DNA of 64,000 nucleotides from Kibdelosporangium banguiense (GCF_017876405.1 NZ_JAGINW010000001.1:4477203-4541202); one strand, 5' to 3'. Shown: positions 27,409-36,247, counted from the stretch's first letter. Program-made: numbers and translations. Notes: generated by a model from the letters alone, not told the origin.

Positions 27409-27798
27409 TCATGGGCGGTGCTGGATCAGGTCCCATCGGTTGCCGTACAGGTCACGGAACACCGCGACCGTGCCATACGACTCATGCCTCGGTTGCCCTT
27501 CGAACGTGACCCCGGCCGCGACCATCCGGGCATAGTCCCGCTCAAAGTCCTCGGTATTCAGGAAAAACCCCACCCGGCCGCCAGTCTGGTCGCCGACCCG
27601 GGCCTCCTGCTCTGGAGAAGCAGCCCGCGCCAGAAGCAAAGCGGTCTCCGTGGAGCCGGGCGGTGCGACGACAACCCACCGTTTCTCATCAGAAAGCCTG
27701 GTGTCTTCCCGAAGCACGAACCCCAAAGTGTCCACATAGAACGCGATCGCTTCGTCGTAATCCCGGACAACCAGCGCGAAGAGTCCGACATAGGCCAT
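27409..27798 (-). CDS. VOC-superfamily (glyoxalase-like) protein
   Basis: A 129-residue VOC protein with the two-repeat fold: YVGLFALVVRDYDEAIAFYVDTLGFVLREDT and the second repeat ending AVFRDLYGNRWDLIQHRP. The central AASPEQEARVGDQTGGRVGFFLNTEDF segment is the usual linker and strand. Function is unknown; the fold includes glyoxalases, resistance proteins and dioxygenases. It is upstream of the SNF2 gene on the same strand and divergent from a START-fold gene. Confidence 0.86.
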   Translation of the reverse strand: MAYVGLFALVVRDYDEAIAFYVDTLGFVLREDTRLSDEKRWVVVAPPGSTETALLLARAASPEQEARVGDQTGGRVGFFLNTEDFERDYARMVAAGVTFEGQPRHESYGTVAVFRDLYGNRWDLIQHRP

Positions 27799-27845
27799 AT
27801 CCCCATCATGTCACCTTGACATGCAGCCGCCGGGCTGCCTATCCG

Positions 27846-28346
27846 GTGGAAAACCCCGAATTCATCTACACAACCTTCATAAACACAACCCCGGAGAAAC
27901 TCTGGCAAGCCTTGACAGAACCGGCGTTCACCCGCGAATACTGGGGAGGCCTGGCCCTGATCTCAGACTGGAAAGCAGGCTCACCCGTCCACCTCCAATA
28001 CACGCCGGACAGCGAGCCGGAAGACCATGGCCAGGTAGTCCTCGAGGCGGAGCCCTACCACAAGCTCTCCTACAGCTGGCACAGATTCCAGCCAGCCCAC
28101 GCCGAAGTCTTCGGCTGGACCGAATCCCAATTCGCCGAACACGCCAAAGAACCCCAATCAAAAGTAACATTCCTGATAGAAAAAACCGACAGAAAATCAA
28201 AGCTGACGGTAATGCACAACAACTTCGAACCCGGCAGCACAATGCACAAAGCCATCAGTGGCCAACTAAAAGAAAGCGGCGGCTGGCCCGAACTCCTCTC
28301 CGACCTGAAAACACTCCTCGAAACCGGCAAACTCGCAACCATCTGA
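27846..28346 (+). CDS. SRPBCC/AHSA1-like protein with atypical codon use
   Basis: A 166-residue START-fold protein: IYTTFINTTPEKLWQALTEPAFTREYWGG, DWKAGSPVHLQY and a C-terminal helix GGWPELLSDLKTLLETGKL. It is the AHSA1 type often paired with ArsR regulators, but none is adjacent. The coding sequence uses many A-ending codons (AAA, ACA, GTA, ATA, CTA), unlike its neighbours, which suggests recent acquisition. GTG 27846 keeps the family start. It is divergent from the VOC gene 47 nt away. Confidence 0.85.
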   Translation: MENPEFIYTTFINTTPEKLWQALTEPAFTREYWGGLALISDWKAGSPVHLQYTPDSEPEDHGQVVLEAEPYHKLSYSWHRFQPAHAEVFGWTESQFAEHAKEPQSKVTFLIEKTDRKSKLTVMHNNFEPGSTMHKAISGQLKESGGWPELLSDLKTLLETGKLATI

Positions 28347-28512
28347 CAGTCCCATGCATAAGTAGACAGCCCCCACCCGCCACTGGGGGGCGTCCCTGCT
28401 CCAGTCTGACTACCGGGGAGTGTGATCGACAAGGGGGGGAGAAGCGACCTGTGGACAACGAGATTTGCGAGTGGTGCCGTTCGTTGGGATTGATGGCGGG
28501 TAGCTTGGCGGG

Positions 28513-29382
28513 GTGGCGGTTTCCAGGAGGGTCCTCGTTCTTGGTGGGGCGGGCGTCGCAGTTGCTGGAGTTGGGGCTGCGGTGGTGACTGATGTTCTGG
28601 CGGGTGGTGCTCCTGCGCAGGGGACGGAGCCCTCTCAAGGGGCAACAGCGACACAAGGGACAGGGCAAACGTCGGAGACAGGGCAAGGTGCGGGGCCGAG
28701 TGCCAAGGTGGTGAAGACGTACTTCTCGGCGGCTCGGCGGCGGGATGTCACGGTGATCACGATGGCGCCGGAAGGGTTTGACGCTGAGAAGTTGCCTCTG
28801 TGTGTGGCTTTGCATGGGCGGGGTGGGGACGCCGATTGGATGGTGCAGCTTGGGGTGGATCGGTTTCTGACCGCGGCCGTCCAGGCTGGTGTGCCGCCTT
28901 TCGCCGTTGTTTCTGTTGATGGTGGGCGGGATTCTTATTGGACGGTCCGTGCGGATGGGGATGATCCGCAGCGGATGCTGAGGGACGAGTTGGGGCCGAT
29001 TCAGGCTGCGTTCGGGATTTCGATGGGTGGGTTCGGGGCGCTGCGGTTCGCGCGGGATCGCAAGGACTTGAAGGCTGTCGGGGTCATCAGTCCGGCGTTG
29101 TTCCGGCGCTGGCCGGATGCTCGGTCCAAGAACGTCTTTCTTGACCAGAAGCATTGGGAGGACAACGAGCCGCTCAGGCATCTCAAGGAGATCGAGGGTG
29201 TCCCGCTCGGAGTTTGGTGCGGCACTGAGGATCCGTTGCTGTACGCGGCCAAAGCTCTTGCTGGGCAAGCACGTCCGGCGGAGACGAGGATAACCGGGGG
29301 TGCGCACGACAACGCGTACTGGATGCGTGTGCTGCCGGAAGTGCTTGCTTTTGTCGGTGCCAGGCTCAGCGGGACAGGGTAG
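28513..29382 (+). CDS. Secreted alpha/beta-hydrolase (esterase-D type), Tat-like signal
   Basis: A 289-residue exported esterase. It starts MAVSRRVLVLGGAGVAVAGVGA, a signal with twin Arg, then a low-complexity Gln/Thr/Gly linker (about residues 35-58). The hydrolase domain shows ALHGRGGDADW, the nucleophile GISMGG (Ser near residue 172), the acid in WCGTEDPLL and His in GGAHDNAYW. Between MLRDELGP and AFGISMGG about 8-10 residues usual for the family seem missing, so a short in-frame deletion is possible. Its last 17 nt overlap the convergent nrnA gene. Confidence 0.83.
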   Translation: MAVSRRVLVLGGAGVAVAGVGAAVVTDVLAGGAPAQGTEPSQGATATQGTGQTSETGQGAGPSAKVVKTYFSAARRRDVTVITMAPEGFDAEKLPLCVALHGRGGDADWMVQLGVDRFLTAAVQAGVPPFAVVSVDGGRDSYWTVRADGDDPQRMLRDELGPIQAAFGISMGGFGALRFARDRKDLKAVGVISPALFRRWPDARSKNVFLDQKHWEDNEPLRHLKEIEGVPLGVWCGTEDPLLYAAKALAGQARPAETRITGGAHDNAYWMRVLPEVLAFVGARLSGTG

Positions 29383-30334
29383 TCAGCAGGGCTTCGATCA
29401 CCGACGTGATCGGGCCGTAGGCGGTGTATCCGGCCGCTCGCCGGTGGCCTCCGCCGCCCAGTGCCACTGCGATGTCCTTGACGTCCACAGTGGATACTGA
29501 CCGAAGCGAGACTGTCCACTCGTCCGGGGCGACGGCCTTGAAGACTGCCGCGACCTCGGCCTCGCTTGTTGTCCGCACGATGTCTACAACGGACTCGACC
29601 TCTTCCGGTCGGACAGCGGCGGCGTCCTCCAGGGTCACGTATGTGTACACCAGGCCGTGACCACCCACGGAAGGATTGAGAACCGCTCGGCCGAGCACAG
29701 AGGAAAGCATTGGCAGCCAAGCAAAAGGGTGCGCTTCCATCAGTTCACGCGCGGTCTCGTCGGGGTTGACGCCGGCTGCGAGCAGACGGGCCGCGAGCTG
29801 GTGGGTCTCGGGGTTGGCCCGGCGGAAGGAGCCTGTGTCGGTGACCAGGCCTGCGTAGATGCACTTGGCGAGTTGTTCGTCGAGTTCGACGCCCAGGGCG
29901 TCGAGCAACGCGGCCACCAGGGCGGCCGTGGCGACGGCGTGTTCGTCGACGACGTGGTGTGTGCCGTAGTAGGTGTTGGAGGCGTGGTGGTCGACGACAA
30001 GCACCTGGCCACCTGCGTTGATTGTGTTGGTGACGCGGTCGCCTAGTTGGCCGAGCCGCTGCTGGCTGCCTGAGTCCAGGGCGATGACCAACGGCGCGGT
30101 GGCCGGAACCTCCGATGCGGGGACGAGCAGGCCCGCGAAGTCCAGCGGCAGGAGTGTCTCCGGCACCTTGTCGGGCTCGCCGAACGACACGCGCACGTTC
30201 GCACCTCGCCGATGCAGTGCGAGGCCGAGCGCGAGGGCGCTGCCGAGGGCGTCGGCGTCGGGGTTGACATGGGCCAACAGGGTCACGTCTGTCGCCGCAC
30301 GCAGCAGCTCGATGGCGCCGTCGAGATCACTCAC
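29366..30334 (-). CDS. nrnA: DHH-family phosphoesterase (oligoribonuclease/PAP phosphatase NrnA)
   Basis: A 322-residue enzyme that degrades nanoRNA and 3'-phosphoadenosine 5'-phosphate. DHH-domain motifs are HVNPDADALGS, IALDSGS and DHHASN. The C-terminal DHHA1 domain has GGGGHRRAAG. GTG 30334 is the start. In most actinobacteria this gene follows rbfA in the same direction; here it is inverted and separated from rbfA by about 10.7 kb. A CGNR gene lies 4 nt upstream on the same strand. Confidence 0.93.
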   Translation of the reverse strand: MSDLDGAIELLRAATDVTLLAHVNPDADALGSALALGLALHRRGANVRVSFGEPDKVPETLLPLDFAGLLVPASEVPATAPLVIALDSGSQQRLGQLGDRVTNTINAGGQVLVVDHHASNTYYGTHHVVDEHAVATAALVAALLDALGVELDEQLAKCIYAGLVTDTGSFRRANPETHQLAARLLAAGVNPDETARELMEAHPFAWLPMLSSVLGRAVLNPSVGGHGLVYTYVTLEDAAAVRPEEVESVVDIVRTTSEAEVAAVFKAVAPDEWTVSLRSVSTVDVKDIAVALGGGGHRRAAGYTAYGPITSVIEALLTTLSR

Positions 30335-30338
30335 CCGC

Positions 30339-30863
30339 CTAGCCTAGGCGTTGACGGGACCGGTGCGCTGCAACGTGGACACGGTTGGCACATCGTGCCG
30401 AGCAAAAGCGCTTCGCACGGTTGGTCGATGTGTCGACGAAGTAGTTCGCGCAGCTTGCGTCGGCGCACTGGCCCCAGCGCTCCAGGCCCAGCCGCACGAT
30501 GCCCTGGGCGATGCCCCAGGCGGCCGCTGCGGCGACCTCGGTGGCGGGTGGCTCGTCGGTGTCGGCGACGTGGATGTGCCAGTTCGGATCGGCCGAGTGA
30601 CCTGCGGACAGTCGAGGTCGCAGGGGGTAGGCCTCAAGCAGCGAGTTGACGGCGGATCGCACACCGGGCGTGTCGCCGGAGATGGCCGCGTCGAGTACCA
30701 CGCGGAGCCCGGTGGCGACCGGTCGCAGGGCTGCCAGGTCCTGGTGGGTGACCCGCTCGGCCCACCACGGCTCGGCGTACAGGGCCTCCTGGAGTGCCGG
30801 AACGTCCGCCAGGTCGGCGTTGGCCAGCCGGACTGCGACGTCCAGGTAATCGGCATTGTCCAT
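30339..30863 (-). CDS. CGNR zinc-finger (ABATE-type) regulator
   Basis: A 174-residue putative stress-responsive regulator of the CGNR family. The C-terminal treble-clef zinc finger has Cys in CADASCANYF and CSARCANR (a variant of the CGNR signature, here CANR), followed by basic residues VHVAAHRSRQR. The N-terminal domain is the usual ABATE-type helical sensor. It is 4 nt upstream of nrnA, probably cotranscribed, and divergent from the MATE transporter with a 67-bp intergenic region. Confidence 0.88.
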   Translation of the reverse strand: MDNADYLDVAVRLANADLADVPALQEALYAEPWWAERVTHQDLAALRPVATGLRVVLDAAISGDTPGVRSAVNSLLEAYPLRPRLSAGHSADPNWHIHVADTDEPPATEVAAAAAWGIAQGIVRLGLERWGQCADASCANYFVDTSTNRAKRFCSARCANRVHVAAHRSRQRLG

Positions 30864-30930
30864 CTGCGGTCCTTACATTTAACCTGTCAGGGGTCAAACC
30901 AGTGCATACACCTTACAAGAGGAGACGTGT

Positions 30931-32223
30931 GTGACGCCGCTGAAACAAGTGCTCTCCCTCGCCGTGCCGGCGTTGGGCGTGCTGGCGGCGGAGCCGCTCT
31001 ACCTCCTGGTGGACACGGCCGTGGTCGGTCACCTCGGTGCGGTGCCGCTGGCCGCGCTGTCGGTCGCGGCGATCGTGCTGGCCCAGGTCTCCACCCAGCT
31101 GACGTTCCTGTCGTACGGCACCACGGCCCGCGCGTCGCGGCTGCACGGTGCGGGCAGACGCGCGGAGGCTGTCGCCGAAGGTGTGCAGGCGACCTGGCTG
31201 GCGGTGATTGTCGGCGTGATCCTGATCGTCGTGGGCCAGGTGTTCGCACGGCCGATCGCGATCGTGCTGGCCGGTGAGCAGCAGGTCGCCGACGCGGCGG
31301 TCGGCTGGCTGCGGATCGCCCTGTTCGGTGTGCCGATGATCCTGATCACGATGGCGGGCAACGGCTGGATGCGCGGCGTCCAGGACACCATCCGGCCGTT
31401 GCGCTACGTGCTCGCAGGCAACGGGTTGTCCGCGTTGCTGTGCCCGATTCTGGTGCACGTCGTCGGCTGGGGACTCGAGGGTTCGGCGATCGCGAACGTG
31501 GTCGCCCAGGTGGTGTCGGCCGCGATGTTCATCCGGGCGCTGATCGCCGAACGGGTGCCGCTGCGGCCCGAGTTCGGCAGGATGCGGGCCCAGTTGGGGC
31601 TCGGGCGAGACCTGGTGCTGCGTGGCCTGGCGTTCCAGGCGTGCTGGATCTCGGCGACCACGGTCGCGTCGCACGCGTCGACCGCGACAGTCGGTGCGCA
31701 CCAGGTCGTGTTGCAGCTGTGGGTGTTCCTCGCGTTGGTACTCGATTCCCTTGCTATCGCTGCGCAATCGCTGGTCGGTGAAGCGCTGGGAGCCGAGGAC
31801 GAGGAGCGGGCGCGCAAGGTGGCCTGGCAGGTCACGGGTTACGGGCTCGCGTTCGGCGTACTGCTCGGCGTGGTTTTCGCCACACTGGCCGGGATTCTGC
31901 CGAAGGTGTTCACGCCGGACGCCGCCGTGCTCGCCGAGATTCCGCACGCGTGGTGGTTTTTCGTTGCGCTGCAGCCGATCTGCGGTGTGGTGTTCGCGCT
32001 CGACGGTGTCCTGCTCGGCGCCGGTGACGCGGCGTTCATGCGGAATTCCACATTGCTTGCCGCGATCGCCGGCTTTCTGCCCTTGATCTGGGCCGCCGCG
32101 ATCTTCGGCTGGGGGCTCGCGGGGATCTGGACCGGACTGGCCGCGTTCATGGTTGTGAGACTCGTCGCTGTTGTCGGCCGGACGCGTTCGGGCAGGTGGG
32201 CAGTGGTGGGGGCGGTTCGTTAG
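30931..32223 (+). CDS. MATE-family efflux transporter (DinF-like)
   Basis: A 430-residue, 12-helix Na+/H+-drug antiporter. It has the MATE N-terminal motif PALGVLAAEPLYLLVDTAVVGHLG and the internal repeat QTHxx-like segments (VGAHQVVLQLWVFLALVLDSLAIAAQSLVGEALGA). This MatE/DinF protein normally sits between nrnA and truB in actinobacteria. GTG 30931 follows SD AGAGGAG. It is divergent from the CGNR/nrnA pair and is followed by an operator-like palindrome and an MFS gene. Confidence 0.93.
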   Translation: MTPLKQVLSLAVPALGVLAAEPLYLLVDTAVVGHLGAVPLAALSVAAIVLAQVSTQLTFLSYGTTARASRLHGAGRRAEAVAEGVQATWLAVIVGVILIVVGQVFARPIAIVLAGEQQVADAAVGWLRIALFGVPMILITMAGNGWMRGVQDTIRPLRYVLAGNGLSALLCPILVHVVGWGLEGSAIANVVAQVVSAAMFIRALIAERVPLRPEFGRMRAQLGLGRDLVLRGLAFQACWISATTVASHASTATVGAHQVVLQLWVFLALVLDSLAIAAQSLVGEALGAEDEERARKVAWQVTGYGLAFGVLLGVVFATLAGILPKVFTPDAAVLAEIPHAWWFFVALQPICGVVFALDGVLLGAGDAAFMRNSTLLAAIAGFLPLIWAAAIFGWGLAGIWTGLAAFMVVRLVAVVGRTRSGRWAVVGAVR

Positions 32224-32229
32224 CATGGC

Positions 32230-32259
32230 ATTTAGTTAGCAAAGGGCAGCTAACTAAAT
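32230..32259. promoter_or_regulatory. Palindromic operator (MarR-like) before the MFS gene
   Basis: A perfect inverted repeat with 11-nt arms, ATTTAGTTAGC and GCTAACTAAAT, separated by 8 nt, lies between the MATE stop and MFS start. The A/T-rich arms and lack of T-run argue against a terminator. TTAGTTAGC half-sites resemble known MarR-family operators, but no MarR gene is adjacent. Confidence 0.7.
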
Positions 32260-32282
32260 GATCTTCGGAGAGGGGTACACGC

Positions 32283-33566
32283 GTGCGCGCCGCCGGCAAG
32301 GCGTGGTTGATGTGGGCAATGGCAGTGGTCGTCTATATGGCGGCGGCGTTTCATCGTGGTTCGTTGGCAGTGGCCAGTCTTGAGGCGACAAACCGTTTCG
32401 GCGTGGGCCCGGCCGCACTCGGTACGTTCACTGTGCTGCAACTGCTTGTCTACGCGGCGATGCAGGTCCCAACTGGGCTTCTGGTCGACCGGTTCGGCCC
32501 GCGTAAGACCCTTTTCATGGCTGCCCTGCTGATGGGGACCGGCCAGGTGCTGTTCGCGGTCGCGACGTCCTACCCGCTAGGCCTGATCGCCCGTGCGGTA
32601 CTGGGTTTCGGCGACGCTATGACGTTCATCAGCTTGCTGCGCCTCACTTCCGCGTACTTCTCCGCACGCCAGTACTCGCTTGTGGTCTCCTTCACCGCGG
32701 CTCTGGGCGGTCTCGGCAGTCTTGCCTCGACAGTCCCACTGACCGCGCTGCTGAACTCCGCCGGCTGGACGACGACGTTTTTGATCACCGGTCTGGTGAC
32801 GGCGGGCTACGCGTTGGTCGCGCTCCGGCTGAGGGACACGCCCGAAGGCCCGGCACCGCGCGCGGAGCCGGCGAAACTGCGGACCGTGGCCCGCAGTGTG
32901 GTGCACTCGTGGCAGGTTCCCGGTACCCGGCTGGGTTTCTGGGTGCACTTCGCCACCATGCAGGCGCCCGCGGTGCTCAGCCTGCTCTGGGGATTCCCGT
33001 ATCTCGTTGGCGCGCACGGACTTTCCGAGCAGGCGGCCAGTTCGGTGCTCGGTGTGATGGTGATCGTGGCGGTCGTCAGCGGCCCGCTGATCGGTGCCTT
33101 GATCGGGCCTCGGCCGGAGCTGCGGATGCCGCTCGTCGCGGGCTATCTCGTACTCGAAGTCCTGCTGTGGACGGCATTGCTGGTCCTGCCTATGTCTGCT
33201 GTGCTGCTGGGTGTCGTGTTCGGACTGCTGGCGCTCGGTTTGCCGTTGTCCGCCATCGGGTTCTCGATCGCCCGCGACTACAACCCGATCAGCCGGGTCG
33301 GTACGGCGAGTGGCGTGGTCAACGTCGGCGGCTTCCTGGCGACGACGATCGCGGCGTTCGGTATCGGCCTGATGCTGGATCTGACCGGCTCGTTCCCCTT
33401 GGCGCTGCTGATCCCGGCCGCGCTGATGTCGCTGGGAATCTGGCGCACGGCCGTGTGGTGGCGGCGGGCGCGGGCCGCGATCTTCGCGGCGGAGGCCCGT
33501 GGCGAGTCCGTCCCGGTCCGGATCCGGCAGCGCCGTTGGGACTCGGTGGCAGTCGCTGCATCTTGA
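32283..33566 (+). CDS. MFS transporter
   Basis: A 427-residue major facilitator with 12 predicted helices. The first loop carries DRFGPRKTLF (MFS motif A after helix 2), and the middle loop is charged (RLRDTPEGPAPRAEPAKLR). It resembles drug or organic-anion exporters of the same size, but no substrate can be assigned. It is preceded by a perfect palindrome that should be its operator, so expression is probably repressed until an inducer is present. GTG 32283 is 5 nt after a GGGG run; no other plausible in-frame start precedes helix 1. Confidence 0.9.
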   Translation: MRAAGKAWLMWAMAVVVYMAAAFHRGSLAVASLEATNRFGVGPAALGTFTVLQLLVYAAMQVPTGLLVDRFGPRKTLFMAALLMGTGQVLFAVATSYPLGLIARAVLGFGDAMTFISLLRLTSAYFSARQYSLVVSFTAALGGLGSLASTVPLTALLNSAGWTTTFLITGLVTAGYALVALRLRDTPEGPAPRAEPAKLRTVARSVVHSWQVPGTRLGFWVHFATMQAPAVLSLLWGFPYLVGAHGLSEQAASSVLGVMVIVAVVSGPLIGALIGPRPELRMPLVAGYLVLEVLLWTALLVLPMSAVLLGVVFGLLALGLPLSAIGFSIARDYNPISRVGTASGVVNVGGFLATTIAAFGIGLMLDLTGSFPLALLIPAALMSLGIWRTAVWWRRARAAIFAAEARGESVPVRIRQRRWDSVAVAAS

Positions 33567-33587
33567 CCATGGCGACAATATGCCAGC

Positions 33588-33619
33588 GGTCACGCCGAAT
33601 CACCTGAATCGGCGTGACC
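33588..33619. terminator. Bidirectional terminator
   Basis: An 11-bp perfect stem (33588-33598 with 33609-33619) and a 10-nt loop lie between the convergent MFS gene (stop 33566) and the XRE/DUF5753 gene (stop 33628). Confidence 0.7.
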
Positions 33620-33627
33620 AGGCCGGA

Positions 33628-34449
33628 TCAGGCGATCATCGACTTGAGCGTGTCCAGGGAGTCCTCCGGGCTCAGTGCCCGCGCGGCGAGGTCCTCCAGC
33701 GTCATCCGGACGGCTGAAGTGCGGCTGTCGTCCTGGCTCTGTGCCAGACCGAGCACCGTGTCGGTGAAAACGATGTCCGGCTCCTGGGGGTCGTCGAAAT
33801 CGAGCAGGATCACCGACCCGTCGAGCCCACTGTGCGGCCCGGCGGACTGCGGCACGATCCGTACCGTCACGTTGGGCATCTGCGCCCGCTCGACCAGCAG
33901 GATCAGCTGTTCGCGGTCGACTCCCTGACAGAGTGTGGGTTCGTGCACGAGGGCGTGCAGGACCAGCGGTTTCTCACCGTCGAACAGCCGTTCCTGGCGG
34001 CGCGTCCGGACGGCCACCGCGGCCTCGACCTCCTTGGCGTCGCATGCGGGAACCGCCGCGCACAGGCATCTGCGTGCGTAGCTCTCGGTCTGCAGCAACG
34101 CGGGCAGCCGGCCGAGCTGGAATTCGAACATCCTCGAGGCTTCCTGCTCCATGCAGACGTAACTGGAGTCGCGCAGGCCGTATTGCCGCCACCAGCCGCG
34201 TTTCCGGGCGCGCTCCCATTGTTCGAGGTATGGCGCACATTGTTCCGGTGTCAGTCCGTAGAGTTTCAGCATCGCGCGGGTCTCGTGATAGCCGGGCAGC
34301 TGGCCGTTCTCGATCCGGCTGAGTTTCTGCAAGGTCAGGTGCAGCCGTGTCCCGGCTTCGTCCTGCGTCATGCCGGTCTGTTCACGCAGGCGCTTCAGTT
34401 CGCGCAGCAACTGCCTGCCGTGGAAGTTCGGCATTCCGGGGGTTCCCAT
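33628..34449 (-). CDS. XRE-family regulator with DUF5753 domain (1)
   Basis: A 273-residue regulator with a helix-turn-helix (about residues 10-65: LLRELKRLREQTGMTQDEAGTRLHLTLQKLSRIENGQLPG) and a DUF5753 domain from about residue 85 (YLEQWERARKRGWWRQYG...RIVPQSAGPHSGLDGSVILLDF). In streptomycetes and relatives such proteins usually pair with a small DUF397 protein and can control development or secondary metabolism. No DUF397 gene is present here. ATG 34449 follows SD AGGAG. It is divergent from a second gene of the same family. Confidence 0.92.
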   Translation of the reverse strand: MGTPGMPNFHGRQLLRELKRLREQTGMTQDEAGTRLHLTLQKLSRIENGQLPGYHETRAMLKLYGLTPEQCAPYLEQWERARKRGWWRQYGLRDSSYVCMEQEASRMFEFQLGRLPALLQTESYARRCLCAAVPACDAKEVEAAVAVRTRRQERLFDGEKPLVLHALVHEPTLCQGVDREQLILLVERAQMPNVTVRIVPQSAGPHSGLDGSVILLDFDDPQEPDIVFTDTVLGLAQSQDDSRTSAVRMTLEDLAARALSPEDSLDTLKSMIA

Positions 34450-34549
34450 GTCTTCACTCCTGAGTAACGTGGTGGCCGCCGAGAATGACTGCTTGTGGTG
34501 ACGTATCAGGAATCGTGACCACCGGCTGGCCAATGGCACCTTGACCGGA

Positions 34550-35266
34550 ATGAAAGAGACCACGGCCTGTAGCCGGGAACTGGGCTTCGAATTGCGCCGC
34601 CGTCGCGAACTGGTGGGATTGTCCTCGGTGGAACTCGCCGACCGGCTGGGCTGGTCGCACTCCAAGATGTCCAGGCTGGAGACGGGATGGCGGGGTGCCG
34701 CGGAGACCGACGTGGTGCAGTACCTGGCCATGCTGGGATATTCCGCGAACGAGATGCGCGGGTTGCGGGCGCTGAGTCGCGAATCGGCACGGGATCTCGG
34801 CTACTGGCTCGGCAGTGTGGAATCGCTGGGATTTCACGAAGGACTGGCCGAGGTCTGCGTGACATATTGCCCGGAAGCGGTCCCCGGTCCGATGCAGGTG
34901 GGTGACAAGACCGTGTTCCGGCCGAATCCGAAACGGATTTTCCTGCTGCACGAACGGGTGCTGGCCGGAATGAGTCTCGACCAGGTGTTGAAGCTGTTGT
35001 TGCTCACCGAAATGCCGTTCATCTCGGTCCAGGTGGTACAAGGCGGTGAGATTTACGGCGGTGGATTCCGGATGCTGCAGTTCAACGCCCACCGGCCGCT
35101 GGTCTATGTGGAAGGCGAATACGTCGGGCTGTTCCTGGAAGACCACGACGCCGTGACCGCGTACTGCGCGCTGGCCGGCCGGATCGCCGACGCCTGCATG
35201 GACGCCGCCCAGACCCGTGAGCAGCTCGTCGAGATGGCCGCCTACGCGCAAGCAGGCTCCGGATGA
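34550..35266 (+). CDS. XRE-family regulator with DUF5753 domain (2)
   Basis: A 238-residue relative of the divergent gene at 33628. The helix-turn-helix is LGFELRRRRELVGLSSVELADRLGWSHSKMSRLETGWRGA, followed by a DUF5753-like domain (YLAMLGYSANEMRGL...FISVQVVQGGEIYGGGFRMLQF). It is shorter than its partner. ATG 34550 (MKETTAC) is preferred; TTG 34541 is the alternative. The 100-bp divergent region must hold promoters for both genes, so cross-regulation is plausible. It ends 55 nt before truB. Confidence 0.9.
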   Translation: MKETTACSRELGFELRRRRELVGLSSVELADRLGWSHSKMSRLETGWRGAAETDVVQYLAMLGYSANEMRGLRALSRESARDLGYWLGSVESLGFHEGLAEVCVTYCPEAVPGPMQVGDKTVFRPNPKRIFLLHERVLAGMSLDQVLKLLLLTEMPFISVQVVQGGEIYGGGFRMLQFNAHRPLVYVEGEYVGLFLEDHDAVTAYCALAGRIADACMDAAQTREQLVEMAAYAQAGSG

Positions 35267-35321
35267 GGCCGATGCCCAGGTCGGTTCCGCCGGACGCGGA
35301 CGGGATGTGAGGATTCCGCGT

Positions 35322-36218
35322 GTGTCAGCCAAACGCCCCACTCCGCCGCCCGGCCTCGTCGTGATCGACAAGGCACCGGGCATGACCTCGCACGATGTCG
35401 TCGCCAGGGTGCGGCGCATCCTCGGTACCCGCAAGGTCGGCCATGCCGGCACGCTCGACCCGATGGCCACCGGTGTGCTGGTGCTCGGCGTCGAGCGGGC
35501 CACCAAGCTGCTGGGTCATCTGGCCCTGGACACCAAGGTGTACCTGGGCACGATCAAGCTCGGCTCGGCCACCACGACCGACGACGCCGAGGGCGAGATC
35601 CTGTCCGAAATGGACGCCTCAGCGGTGGCGGAGGGCGCGATCCGGGCCGGGATCGCCAAGCTCACCGGCGACATCATGCAGGTCCCCAGCTCGGTCAGCG
35701 CGGTCAAGATCGACGGCAAACGGGCCTACGCCCGCGTCCGCGAAGGCGAGACGGTCGAGATCCCGGCCCGCCCGGTGACCATCAACCGGTTCGACATCCT
35801 CAGCATCCGCCGGGAAGGCACGTCCACCGAGCTCGACGTGATGGTCGACTGCTCATCCGGCACATACGTCCGTGCCCTGGCCCGTGACCTGGGCGCGGAC
35901 CTGGGCGTCGGCGGGCACCTGGCCGCTCTGCGCCGCACCCGTGTCGGCCCGTTCGACCTGCGGGTCGCGCGGACCCTGGAGCAGCTAGAGCAGGAGCCTG
36001 GCCTGTCGCTCAACCTGGACGACTCGGTGTCCACAGCGTTCGCGCGTTACGACGCGGACGAGCGTCAGACGGCCGCATTGCGCTATGGGCAACGGATCCC
36101 GGCCGCAGGCGTGCAGGGTACGTACGGTGTGTTCGACCCGGACGGGCATGTGCTGGCGCTCGCGACCGACGAAGGTTCTGTGGCGAGGGCCATAGTCGTG
36201 CTTGCCCCTGCGGGATAA
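35322..36218 (+). CDS. truB: tRNA pseudouridine(55) synthase
   Basis: TruB isomerises U55 in the T-loop of tRNAs. The 298-residue product has the catalytic HAGTLDPMATG motif (Asp46), the N-terminal GLVVIDKAPGMTSHDVV, the thumb loop with QVPSSVSAVKIDGKRAYARVREG and the conserved CSSGTYVRALARDLG. A C-terminal domain of about 70 residues follows. GTG 35322 is 8 nt after the SD GAGGA. It is followed by ribF 29 nt later, the usual actinobacterial pair. Confidence 0.96.
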   Translation: MSAKRPTPPPGLVVIDKAPGMTSHDVVARVRRILGTRKVGHAGTLDPMATGVLVLGVERATKLLGHLALDTKVYLGTIKLGSATTTDDAEGEILSEMDASAVAEGAIRAGIAKLTGDIMQVPSSVSAVKIDGKRAYARVREGETVEIPARPVTINRFDILSIRREGTSTELDVMVDCSSGTYVRALARDLGADLGVGGHLAALRRTRVGPFDLRVARTLEQLEQEPGLSLNLDDSVSTAFARYDADERQTAALRYGQRIPAAGVQGTYGVFDPDGHVLALATDEGSVARAIVVLAPAG

Positions 36219-36247
36219 ATATCCCTGGACCACGTACGCTGCAGATC

